DNA of 64,000 nt from Cladopsammia gracilis (lineage: Eukaryota; Cnidaria; Anthozoa; Scleractinia; Dendrophylliidae): contig JAJGOT010000205.1 in NCBI GenBank assembly GCA_022457155.1, positions 1,142,501 to 1,206,500 of the forward strand, given 5' to 3'. Positions within the stretch are counted from its first letter, which is position 1; the number at the start of each line of letters is the position of its first letter. The position numbers and the translations under genes are program-made. Below the pieces are notes generated by a model. It saw only the letters and a list, made by a program, of their open reading frames with translations. It was not told the DNA's origin and did not search any database. Below, in pieces: positions 51,590 through 61,949 of the stretch.

Positions 51590-52990
51590 GTTTGGGCCTC
51601 AGTGGTCGTGTACGAATACTGAACTAGGTTCAGGTGTCAATTAGGTGTTCGATAGGTTCGTTTGGCCATAGCTGAACTTTAGGCCTCTCGGGTCCGGTAG
51701 GCATACTGAACTGGGTTCAGGTGTCAATTAGGTGTGTTTGGCCATAGCTGAACTTTGTGTTCACTGGAAATTCATTTACTTTAGACCTCTCGGGTCGGGC
51801 ACGAATACTGAACTAGGTTCGGGTGCCAATAAGGTGTGTTTGGCCATAGCTGAACTTTATGCTCAGTGGAAATTCATTTACTTTGGACCTCTCGGGTCGA
51901 GCACGAATACTGAACTAGGTTCAGATGCCAATAAAGTGTGTTTGGCCATAGCTGAACTTTGTGTTCGGTGGGAATTCATTTACTTTGGACCTCTCGGGTC
52001 GGGCACGAATACTGAACTGGTTTCAGGTGCCAATAAGGTGTGTTTGGCCATAGCTGAACTTTCTGTTCAGTGGAAATTCATTTACTTTGGACCTCTCGGG
52101 TCGGGCACGAATATTGAACTAGGTTCAGGTGCCAATAAGGTGTGTTTAGCCATATCTGACCTCTGTGTTCGATGGAAATTTATTTACTTTGGGCCTCTCT
52201 TGCCAGGCACGAATACTGAACTGGGTTTAGGTGTCAACAAGGTGTGTTGGCCATAGCTGAACTCTGTGTTCGGTAAAGTCTTATTTACGTTTGGGCCTAT
52301 CTGGCCGGGCACGAACACTGAACTAGGTTCAGGTGTCAATTAGGTGTGTTTCATAATAGCTGACCTCTGCACATGTGTTCAGTTGAAGTTATTTTACTTT
52401 CGACTTCTTTGGCTGGACACGCATACTGAACTAGGTTCAGGTGTCAATAGGATGTGCTTGGCAATGGCAAAACTTGGTGTTCGGTGGAAATTTATTTACG
52501 TTTGGGCCTCTCTGACCGGGCACTGAGTTTGGTTCAGGTGCCAATTAAGTGTGTTTGGCAATATCTCAACTTAGCATTCGGTGTTCGTTGGAAATTTATC
52601 GACGTTTGTCCCCCCCTCCCCGGCCGGGCACGAATACTGAACTAGGTTCAGGTGTCAGTTAGATGTCTTTGGCAATAGTTCAACTCTGTGTTCGGTGGAA
52701 ATTTATTAAGGTTTGAGCCTCTCTGGTCGGGCACGAATACTGATCTAGGTTCAGGTGTCAACTAGGTGTGCTTGGCAATTCCTGAGCTCAGTGTTTGGGA
52801 AATATATTTAAATTTGGGCCTCCCTGGCCGGGCACGAGTACTGATTCAGGCCCTTGTGCTAATTAGGTGTGTTTGGTGATAGTTTGAACTCAGTGTTTAG
52901 TGGAGACCTGTTTACCCCTGGGCCTCTCTGGCCGGGGACGAATTATGGATTACGTTCAGGTGTTAATTTGGTGTGTTTGGCGGTAGCTGA
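51590..52990. repeat. minisatellite, 102-bp unit, about 13 copies
   Basis: CACGAATACTGAACT recurs every 102 bases at about 51801, 51903, 52005, 52107 and 52209, with more diverged and length-variable copies on both sides. Because 102 is a multiple of three, it produces a misleading open frame of 174 codons. Confidence 0.92.
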
Positions 52991-53009
52991 ACTCTGTGTT
53001 TATTCCCTA

Positions 53010-53675
53010 TTGCATTCATTTGTTTTCTTTTCGTTCTTTATGGACCACACGCCCTGGGGGGCTCCCCACCTTTCCCACCAGTGAGTTTAATTGTCCCTGG
53101 GCTATCTAAAGCCCTTTGCGCCCGACTCTTGCAGTTGAGCCGGGACGTTTGCTCTCAAATAGTCCCCGGGGGAATCCCAGCTCTCGCCCGTCTTCTCTTC
53201 GGTTTCTTTAGCCGCCATCCAAGCCTCAATGGGAGATTGTACCCAACTTAACCCCGATGGAGGCAGTCGCATCATTTTACGAACGGGTAGTCCAATTGAC
53301 AACCCTCCTGGGGACCTGTGATGTGGCATCAGTCCCGGATAATGAACATGTTGTTGTGAGAGAACCGCTTTGTGCTGCATCAGGCACGACTCCCTCCCCA
53401 TGGGTACATGACCCAAAGGGGACCACATGGAACAGCTGGGAATGCAATGTTAGCGTTGGGATGCAATGTTAGGTTTGGGAGTAAGGTTTGTGAGTAAGGT
53501 TTGGGAAAGGATAGTGAGATATGGGAAAATGGGTCGCTTGGGTGATAGGAGGCTGCGGGACTACGATCCCGGTGCCTTGCGGAGTGATCCACCTCATTGT
53601 TCATACACAGAACAATGGGTCCAATCCTTTCCCAATTCTTAATCAGTGATCCGTAAAACAAAGGCCAGTTTGGAT
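53010..53675. other. non-repetitive end of the hAT-like element
   Basis: No supported gene. Small direct repeats (GGGATGCAATGTTAG, GTAAGGTTTG) occur near 53445-53510. The minus-strand open frame that runs in from the gypsy is an accident of read-through. Confidence 0.5.
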
Positions 53676-53692
53676 ATACTACTACTGACGGT

Positions 53693-54330
53693 GCCTGAAG
53701 ATTGACGACATCTGCAACTTTCTTCGGATCTGGCGAGATGCCGTCTTTGGAGAACACGTATCCAAAGAATACCAACTTGTCTTTTCTGAACTCGCACTTG
53801 CTCTTGTTCAGGGTCAGACCTTTCTCCCTAAGTCGCTGGAACACGGCCTTCAGGTTCTGGTCGTGTTCTTTGAGCGTCTTTCCAAACACTAGTAAGTCGT
53901 CACTGATGTTGATTGCACCGTCAATACCCTCAAGCGTCTGGCGGAACATGTTTTGGAAGATCTCAGCTGCGCTTGAAATACCAAAGTTGAGACGTTTGTA
54001 TCTCATGAGACCCATGTGTGTGCTGAAGGTGGTGATGTACCTGGATTCAGGTGCCAGTTCAAGCTGATTGTAGCCCTGATTGAGGTCTAGTTTGCTGAAA
54101 ACTCTGGCCCCATTTAAGTCTCCGATTATCTCTTTCACGGTGGGGGTGACATGACGTTCAAGTTTGACCGCCTTGTTTGCCTGGCGCATATCAACACACA
54201 CTCGTATCTTGCCTGGTACCACGATTGGGGACACCCATGGCGAAGGCCTTTCCATACGCTCTAGGACGCCTAACTCTTCGTCGCGTTTTAGCTGCTCCTC
54301 TAGCTGCTTACGAACATGGAATGGAACTCT
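53693..54330 (-). pseudogene. gypsy reverse transcriptase
   Basis: The minus strand reads RVCVDMRQANKAVKLERHVT, SKLDLNQGYNQLELAPESRY, YKRLNFGISSAAEIFQNMFR and INISDDLLVFGKTLKEHDQN, all conserved RT segments; the usual YxDD is changed to SDD here. It ends at the Polinton A insertion and continues at 10707. Frame change near 54290. Confidence 0.92.
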
Positions 54331-55755
54331 TCTCTGCGGCTGCGCGACGGGTGGTACCTCCTCGTCGATCGTCGATGTGCAACCTTATCTGATAGTTCTT
54401 AAGTTTGCCTAGCCCATAAAACAGGTCGTCGTACTCTGCTAATAGACCCGAGGGTGTTCCTGCTTCCAGCTCCGACGGTAGGGTTTTGACTTGCTGAACT
54501 ATCTGTAGCAGACAAAGCTCTTGTGAAGTCTTCCAGCTGAGCAGGGAGCCACTGGATCCCTTCACCACATAGAACTTGGCGTGCAGCTTCTTCGTCTCCG
54601 ACTCAAGTGTGTGGTACTGAATTTTCCAAGGACACCAAGTGGAACTTTTGACTGGTAGCCCGTAAATTTTCACACTACTCGGTTCAAGCTTGGAACAATT
54701 GGGTAACCTGCGGTATTCCTTTTCGTCCAGGATATTTATGCTCGCCCCAGAGTCAGCAATAATCGTGTCATGTGCCTTGATCTTGAAAAGGGGCTGATCC
54801 TTCAGGGTCTTCGTGCTCAGAGAGAACGTGTATACTTCACCTTCGTCACTTGATTCGTCCTCGCTCACTTTGTTTACAGTGGGACGGCGTTTGTTTCGGT
54901 TACTCCCTTTTCCTTTGGATCTGCATACTGCTTCAAAGTGGTTTAACTTGCCACAGCCCCGGCAAGTGGCTTGATAAGCAGGACAGGACGTTCTTCCTCC
55001 GGAATGTGGGTAGTCTCCACCGCAATTTCGGCACTTATCAATCACTTGACTTCCAGACCTCGTGACCACCGCCGCGTGTATTCCGGTTGCGTGACTTCTT
55101 GTCAGTTGCGCGTCCGCCATCTTTGTTTTTGCCAGCTTTGGCGTCCCAATTCCGTTGATTTTGATAGCCACCGTGTGAGGATAACTTGTTTACTATTTGA
55201 CTGTCCTCTATGTTAGCGGCTTGCTTTTGTAACAGCTCCATGGCTCTTCCGGCGTCTAACAGCTGCGTAAGAGTGTACGACGGGTTCTCGAGCGCTTTTG
55301 TGCGAAGCTTGTGGGAACTACAACTTTGAACAATCTGTGTTTTGACCTCGCGGTCGACGTCGACAAACTCACAGGTTTCTGCTAATTGCCTTAGCCTCGT
55401 GTGGAAGGCTAAAATGCTCGATCACCACTCTCGTTTGACTCTTGCTTAGCCTGACGGAAAACATAAATCTCGTACTCACGATTCTGTATGGGAGTGAAGT
55501 AATTTGTCAGGGCTCGTACGGCTTTCTCGAACGTATCTTCACCTTCGCCCGTGTGGTATCGGGTAGCGTGTCAAAAATTTCGTTCGTGGCTTCGCCGGCA
55601 TAATGGAGCGACAATGCTCGCTTCCTCTTCTTGTCTGTGACGTTCATCGCAACGAGTAGATAGCGGAATCTCGAAAGCCATTTCTTCCATCTAACAGCTT
55701 GTGTGCTGGTATCGGTTACGTCAAACTCCGGGAACGTAGGTAGCGCTGCGGCCAT
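54308..55755 (-). pseudogene. gypsy gag and protease
   Basis: Gag begins at 55755 (MAAALPTFPEFDVTDTSTQA) with WKKWLSRFRYLLVAM. Frame breaks occur near 55510 and 55240. A zinc knuckle (CRGCGKLNHFEAVC) and a cysteine-rich segment (CRNCGGDYPHSGG) follow near 55030-54930. The aspartic protease motif IIADSGASINILDE lies near 54760. The order gag-protease-RT-RNase H-integrase assigns it to Ty3/gypsy. Confidence 0.9.
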
Positions 55756-55828
55756 GTTTCACGTGTTCTTCGGTCTGACTATCGTAAAGAACCATCCGCT
55801 CGTTTGGTCCGAGAATCTTCGTCGCCAA

Positions 55829-56002
55829 TGTAAAGGTGCTTCATAACAGGGAGTCCAAAGTAGCGAAACAACGCACGTTTATTCTCTATACATGCTTCGT
55901 TCTACTGATCCTACAACCTCGTGCTCGCACATCCGGGAATCCTAGGCTACACAATACCCCACCATATTTGGTAGCAGCACTATATATGGTAACGACACTA
56001 CA
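55829..56002 (-). repeat. gypsy 5' LTR
   Basis: The 174 bases begin TG and end CA on the plus strand. The adjoining internal sequence (minus strand TTGGCGACGAAGATTCTCGG) is a plausible primer-binding site. Matches 7597-7770. Confidence 0.92.
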
Positions 56003-56220
56003 GCACCTTGTTGTAATAGCTCCAATTTATGCCGGTAAGAGTGAGACAAATAAGTTTGAAATCCACAGGAGAACCATAAACGCCATCGAAAACTGACAAC
56101 ATAATGTTCGCCATTTTGAAGTTAAATTTGGTCAGTATGGACAACGGACTACTGAATTACCGGATCGACGGACAACTCGTTCGGACCACGGACTACGCAT
56201 AATATAACGGATAATTGCGG
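56003..56220. repeat. long inverted repeat, left arm, second part
   Basis: Continues the arm interrupted by gypsy. TTGTAATAGCTCCAATTTAT here is mirrored by ATAAATTGGAGCTATTACAA near 58980, and GTCAGTATGGACAACGGACT by AGTCCGTTGTCCATACTGAC near 58831. Further similarity resumes at about 57416-57570 against 58630-58790. Confidence 0.85.
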
Positions 56221-58629
56221 TCGACGAGAGGAGACCGCGAGTCTAATTTTGTGTATAGCGAAAAAAATTGAGATTTTTCTCTGTTTATCCATCAATTATC
56301 CAATTATCCAATTACCTTGCTTTCACATTTGGCGGCCGGTGTATAGCGAAGAAAATTGAGATTTTTCTCTGTTTATCCAATTACCATCCATTATCCAATT
56401 ATCCAATTATACAATTACCTTGCTTTCAAATTTGGCGGCCTCGTTTTCACGTAAGATAATGTGGTAACTCGCGGATGGGCGCAGATCGAAGTATCGTTTT
56501 GCTTGCGCGATTAAGGTTTTGAAATTAAAAATACAGACGTTTCGGGACTTCTGTCCCTTCATCAGTAAATAGCCGTTAAATAGAAAACGCGCGTCAGCTA
56601 TTTAAATAGTTCCAAATGTCGCAATATCGCAACATTACAGCGCGCGCGGAAAAAGTCTAAGTAAAACTGAAGTCCGTGTTCATGCCATGTGCTTGGAGTG
56701 TTTGGTATTTGAAAATCGCTTGCTCTGCTCGTCTTTTCGTAGTATTTTTCACTCACGGACAGTTGTGTTCACGACGTTATTATTAACAAAATGCGCGAAA
56801 TAAGTGATGACGTCCGTAACACGCAATTAATAAATTAATTTATTAATTGGAAACGTAACAATTTAATTGGAAACATAACACAACGAATTGGACTTGACTT
56901 GACTTGACAACAACGTAGTTTTAACGGCAAAATATTCTGACGAAACTTCGTAAGTGAATGGCAACTGATAATCCCGGCGTTGTAGTAGCTCAGCAAACAA
57001 GTAAACTAAAAATGATTCCTCTTATTTCCTTTAATTGCGCCCAATTTAAAACGACCTTATTCATTTTGAAAACCCTTAAAGAGGTGAAATATAGAAAACA
57101 GTAGTCTGAAGCTATCAAAAATGACCTGATAACGGTTCGAATCTCGGGGTGGAACCTCTAGGCAATCACCCCCTCTATTCCCATAGCTCCTACACAAACG
57201 TAGTCACGCAAAAAATCATGTAACATGCCCTTGTTCTCCTCTCTAACCCTTTCTTCTCTCCAAGCCAAAACAGGGCCAACTTGTAGTCTAAAGTGTACAA
57301 CCACTCACTTGTTATGGGGAAGGGGGGATAGTTTTTGTGTAACACCCAACTTACTCCTCTAACTAAAAAAGACTTCCCTTCGAACGCACTTATAATCCTT
57401 GATTACTACTAGTTTAGTGTAAAACACATACAGCATATAAGATTTGAACTGGTTAATTTTTACAGTCCATTTTCAAACATCGATTTTTTCGAACTTTAGA
57501 AATAAAGATTTGTGACCGGTAAAATTCAATACCAAAAAATCTGGGAAATCGGATGATTCCTTGATGACAGTTATCTTTTATTTGTCTTTTGCTACCAAAC
57601 GTAGCAAAATGTTTAATGGTTCATATTTTACAACTCTAGCAAAAACTATTTTCAATTTTCGCAATTTTCCGATAAATTTGAATTTTTAGTTGCGCCATAA
57701 CCCAAAATATTAACCTTATCTTGTAGAGCACATCACAGGCTTTCTACTATAGATAAAATATTTCCGAAATACTGTATATGTAAAAGCGCAAAAACCCAAG
57801 GGAGGAGTTTCAACTACCCCATCCCCCGTACGGTAGGGGTATAAGTTTGCGTGTACGTCAGAGGGTAATTTTTTACAAACGTTTTGAAATTCATGGCATA
57901 AAACTTTTCATTTCCTGTTTTGGTTGTATATGGATGAGCTTCGAGGGTGTAGTAATATGAAGAAAATTTTCGACGAATCATTCAAAAGACAATCAACCTA
58001 ACAAGTTATTTGTCTAAAGGTTTGATTTGAGGATTTTGAGCCCATCATGTCTCATGCGCAGTAAATAATATACAGGTAAGAATAAGATCCAAAAATGTTT
58101 TGATTTCCTTTTAAATATAACTAACTAGATGCTTTTAACTATTATGTAGTAACTTAGTTGTAGTATAACTTTTCTACCGATCCTTTACCTGGCCTTAACG
58201 GAGACTTGCGGCCCGACAGGGAACATAACTACAAATGGGGTTCTTGTCTTTAACCGGGTCTCTATTCCATCACTTTTTGTCTTAAACAGGGTATCTTGTT
58301 ATGGCCTAAAGCCAAGATCAGGATAAGCATACATATTAATTTATAGAAACCTTATCACAAGCCGAATTTTAACCAGTTGTTGACTTCCGTTAACTGCGGT
58401 ATTGATACCCCCTCCCCGCCCCGGCAGAACTTTCTAGAGAGGTTTCTCTCTTCCAGGAATTTTTCACAAATACAGACACCCACTATTCTCGATTACATAA
58501 CAATCAGTAGCATATATTTCCCCAGTTTATAAAAATGCTTTTTTTTAAATCCGCTAGTTTGTAATCTGTAGTTCATAGTCCATAGCCTCTAATCCGTAGT
58601 CCATAGAAACACAAGACTGACAAATATCG
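56221..58629. other. loop of the inverted repeat; no supported gene
   Basis: AT-rich. A direct duplication of about 90 bases (TGTATAGCGAA.AAAATTGAG ... CTTGCTTTCA.ATTTGGCGG) lies at 56251-56445. A segment absent from the right arm spans about 56221-57415 and includes AACGTGTTTCGGGACT-like sequence near 56535. No coding sequence is seen. Confidence 0.5.
56251..56445. repeat. tandem duplication, about 90-bp unit
   Basis: Two copies start with GTGTATAGCGAA and end in TTTGGCGGCC, with a small ATCCAATT slippage difference between them. Confidence 0.8.
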
Positions 58630-59815
58630 AATTATTTTAGAGCTGTCAAGGAATCATTCGATTTTCCAGACTCTTTAGTCCTCGATTTTCAGACTCTTTT
58701 TCTGAAGTTCTAAATAATCATGTTTGAAAATCGACTGTAAAAATTAACGAGTCCAAATCTTGTATCCTGTATGCGTTTTACAACAAGTTAACCGTTATAT
58801 TATGCGTAGTCCGTCGATCCGGTAATTTGGTAGTCCGTTGTCCATACTGACCACAACATAGGCTCAACAATTTAACTTCAGAATGGCAAAGAATGTTTTA
58901 CAAACATTATGTTGACAGTTTTCGATGGCGTTTATGGTTCTCCTGTGGTTTTATAACTTATTTGTCTCAATTTTACTGGCATAAATTGGAGCTATTACAA
59001 GGTATCAATGAATATTCTCATAGCAAAGTCAACAGCGATGAACTGCACGATAAATATCGACGAAGAGCTGAATTTATTGAAGAGATCGAACTTTTTAAAA
59101 ATATACTGGATTTGGAGAAATGTGCTTCAAAAAGCTTTTTCCGCTAATTCTAGGATTGTTATAAGCAGAATAAAGCTTAGCTGAACATTTGATGTCTTTT
59201 TCTTGCAATTTCATTATAATTAAACTACTTTTTTTAATTACCGAATTTGATGAAATCGCCAGAAAAACGTATAAATCGTTGAGTGAGGTGCAAAAATTCC
59301 TTCATACTAAGAAGCTATTTAGTTGCCCAAAAATGTTATTATATTTTTGGTAAGCATCAAGATACTTCTAATCACTTATAGTATTAAAACTACGTTGTTA
59401 GCTTGTTGCCCATTGAAGATATTAAGACCTATAAATGTGACCTAATTTTGGTCTCGTGAAAATGACCAAACATGCCCTTCTCTTGTGGTATTGGGAAAGC
59501 AACAAATCAACCGATTCCAACAACACATTTTGCTACAAGACTGATCAATATAAAATACTATTTAGTAGTTTTTATTCCCAGGCTGCTGTTTTTGTTGTCT
59601 TACCTCACGACTAAATTTAGCTAATTAACATGCATAAATTTGTGCCAAATGGCCATTTTTCAGGGGGTGGGGACCCTACAACTCAGAGAGAATAAAAAAT
59701 TTTTGACCTTATATTTTGGTACATGCATCTACTCATGACCCTCAATCTTTGTGCCAAGTTTGAGCGAAATCGGCGATTTGAGTATTATCTTCTCCTGCTG
59801 GTCCTGTGGTAGACA
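58630..59815. repeat. long inverted repeat, right arm
   Basis: Reverse complement of 6398-7596 plus 56003-56220, with a less similar inner part against 57416-57570. It is uninterrupted, so it shows the pre-insertion form of the left arm. The open frame 58893-59147 has no recognised domain. Confidence 0.85.
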
Positions 59816-60278
59816 CTCTTAAAATATTTTAGTTGGCCAAATATTGAAATCAGGCCAGGAATGCATTGGTATTTCCAAGGCACATGCCGATCTATTTGTT
59901 GGTTTTAAAAGCCAAAAACTTTAGGAAGATCTTTCACAAAAACACTTTTTATCAGTACTTCTTAAGACAATTATCTTAACTACAAGTATCGACGACCATT
60001 TTGAATCAAGAAAATTGACGATATATGTATCGTGTTTTGAAAGCAGCGAGAATGGCAAAACAATGAAGAAACACAAGATTTTGACAAAGTCAAGTTCATT
60101 AATTGTTTTAACTTTCATCCAACTAATCTTTTATTAAATTTCAATGTTACAAGTTGATATTGAAATTATTTGCTATGTTTTATACATCACCAAAATGCAT
60201 TAAGAACATCTCCAGTCGCCTACTTTGTTTCAAGAGGCACTGTCCCGTCGAAATAAGAAAAATACTAAGTCTACTTAA
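59816..60278. other. no supported gene
   Basis: AT-rich sequence between the right arm and the MITE. No domain or RNA gene is recognised. Confidence 0.5.
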
Positions 60279-60525
60279 GTCGTGTTCTATTGGGATCAAC
60301 CGTTTCAACCTAAACCGGTTTTGGTTGATTTCGTTGAGGCGTTCTAATGGAACACTTTTCAACCATTTTCGTTTTTTTCGGTTTCAACCATTTCAACCAG
60401 GTTCAGAGCTGGTTGAAATGGTTGATCAACCAAACCAACCGAAAACGGTTTTGTCCCAATAGAACACAAAACAAATCCAACCAACCCAACCAACCGAAAA
60501 TGGTTGATCCCAATAGAACACGCTC
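60279..60525. mobile_element. 247-bp TTAA-flanked MITE
   Basis: TTAA lies at 60275-60278 and 60526-60529. CGTGTTCTATTGGGATCAAC at the left is mirrored by GTTGATCCCAATAGAACACG at the right. The interior is rich in GGTTGA/TCAACC units. A piggyBac-type non-autonomous element is likely. Confidence 0.85.
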
Positions 60526-60529
60526 TTAA

Positions 60530-61949
60530 CTCACATGTTATATCCCCAAATATACTAAATTGGATAAAAAGATTCTATAGAGAAAAATAGAAGCAGTAGT
60601 CCGGAAAAAAGTGCAGGATTGCGAGGATGGAAGTGGATTAAAGTTCATTAAAAAATCAAAAATCCATTCTGGTGGAATTTTGAGATTTTAGTCGTTATTT
60701 TGTCTTTTTAGTTCATATTTATTTGCGTTCATCACTTGGCGATTCTTTCTTCCTATTTTAAGATAACAAAGCAAGCTTAACGCAAGCTCCTGACTATTTT
60801 ATTTATTTATTTATTTATTTATTTATTCACTCCTTTTTTTATTCAATCCTTTTGAGAAAGCTGGTCATAAGCATAAAAACACGATAACTGCCCCTTTTAG
60901 CCCCCTCTTTAACCCTAACCACTAAGGAGTTATCCGTTGGGGATTTTAAAACCTGAAGATTCATGTGCCTATTTTATATCATAAAAAGCGGCGTCGACCG
61001 AGCTGTGAGAATAGGTACTTTCAATTAGAAATTACTAATAAATTGCCACCCGAAGAGGATCAGCTAGAAAATAATCCAAATCTCCCCGACTCGATGCAAA
61101 GACTTTCCATCTGTTGAACGCACGCATGTAAAGATTCACTGTCCCAGGAGCTCTTGACAGTAGAACAGTGGTCTGAATTACTAATCTGCTTGCATGTCAG
61201 CTCCCTCAACTCAGGGTTCTTAAAACCTGCTTCTTTCCAAATCCGCTGTTGGAATACATCTAAAAGAAAACAGAGAAAAGAGAAACTGTAAAAAAAAGCG
61301 TAAGAAAGAAGACGCCTTACGCCGCCAAATGAAAGAACTAAGAATTGAGCACAAAAAACCACGCGGTATAGACAATTACAACATTCTTTATCGACACAAC
61401 TCAAAACTAAAATTAATACAAATGCAAAAAGTATGAGCACAAGAATACGATTTAATTTGCAGCTGTTGAAATCACAATAATTGAATTCAAATTACAAGAC
61501 AAAACAATCGTCACTGACTCATGACATAACGGTATAGCTCTCCGCATGAAAAACCGGGATGACCATAGATCCTGCCTATAAAGGTGTCAAAGGCAGTACA
61601 TTTGTCTACAGAATTGGATTTCCAAAGACCTCAAACTTGCCTGAACAATGTCACAACATATGAAACAGCTTTCGCTTTCTTTTGTACAGAAGCACGACAA
61701 TCGTGCCAGTAGTTGATAAATGGCCGGTTCTTACGCATTCACATAAAATATCGTTAAATTAACAATAATTCACGTTAATTTAACGATAAAATGGTCCGTG
61801 CACGCGTTCACGCACGTTCACAACTCGCAAGTCACAACGGTTCTATCGTTAAATTAACGATATTATACATTAATTTAACGAAAATGCGTCATGAACGCGA
61901 TAATATAAAAAATGAAATTAAAGAGAATAAAATATATAATGTAAATAAG
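60530..61949. other. no supported gene; upstream region of polymerase C
   Basis: Contains an (ATTT)n microsatellite at about 60794-60828. At 61755-61880 several ATCGTTAAATTAACGAT palindromes occur in direct and inverted order around a CACGCGTTCACGCACGTTCA segment. These could belong to a terminal repeat or promoter of the element that carries polymerase C. The ends of that element are not identified. Confidence 0.5.

Larger units (their letters stand above)
51186..53675. mobile_element. 2.5-kb element with 8-bp duplication, hAT-like
   Basis: The ends ATCCAAACTAGCC and GGCCAGTTTGGAT are 13-bp inverted repeats with one mismatch. The 8-bp duplication ATACTACT lies at 51178-51185 and 53676-53683, and removing the element restores the Polinton A end. 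Eight-base duplications are typical of hAT, P and a few other superfamilies. No transposase is present, so it is non-autonomous. It holds a minisatellite at 51590-52990 and about 700 bases of unrelated sequence. Confidence 0.85.
10714..53686 (+). mobile_element. Polinton A (Maverick/adintovirus-like), decayed
   Basis: Ends AGTAGTAGTATAAGCCC... and ...GGGCTTATACTACT(ACT) are inverted repeats of about 401 bp. The 6-bp duplication GACGGT (10708-10713, 53687-53692), diagnostic for Polintons, lies in the gypsy pol gene, whose sequence is continuous when the element and one copy are removed. Genes include DNA polymerase B, integrase, major capsid protein, adenain-like protease and packaging ATPase, all on the plus strand, with many stops and frameshifts. 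It contains the fold-back element, Polinton B and the 8-bp-duplication element. Without those nested pieces its length is about 24 kb, long for a Polinton. Confidence 0.93.
7597..56002 (-). mobile_element. Ty3/gypsy LTR retrotransposon, split by Polinton A
   Basis: Two 174-bp LTRs in the same orientation enclose minus-strand gag-pol pieces at 53693-55755 and 7944-10707. The 5-bp flanks, ACACC on the left and GCACC on the right, are one mismatch from a perfect target duplication. The right arm of the surrounding inverted repeat runs through this point without interruption, confirming an insertion. Polinton A entered the pol gene just after the reverse transcriptase, leaving the duplication GACGGT at 10708-10713 and 53687-53692. 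Without nested DNA the element is about 4.5 kb, near the family norm. Confidence 0.9.

Noticed and set aside
51732..52256. 174-codon open frame with regular internal repeats, looking like a repeat protein
   Set aside because: It is produced by a 102-bp minisatellite whose unit is a multiple of three; diverged copies break the frame and there is no start context.
51590..52990. Regularly spaced repeats as a CRISPR array
   Set aside because: Whole 102-bp units are repeated without unique spacers, in a eukaryotic transposon context.
53380..53692. Minus-strand open frame continuing from the gypsy reverse transcriptase
   Set aside because: The part beyond 53692 is the nested element read through by chance.
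58893..59147. 84-codon open frame in the right arm
   Set aside because: The matching left arm has indels that break the frame and no family is recognised.
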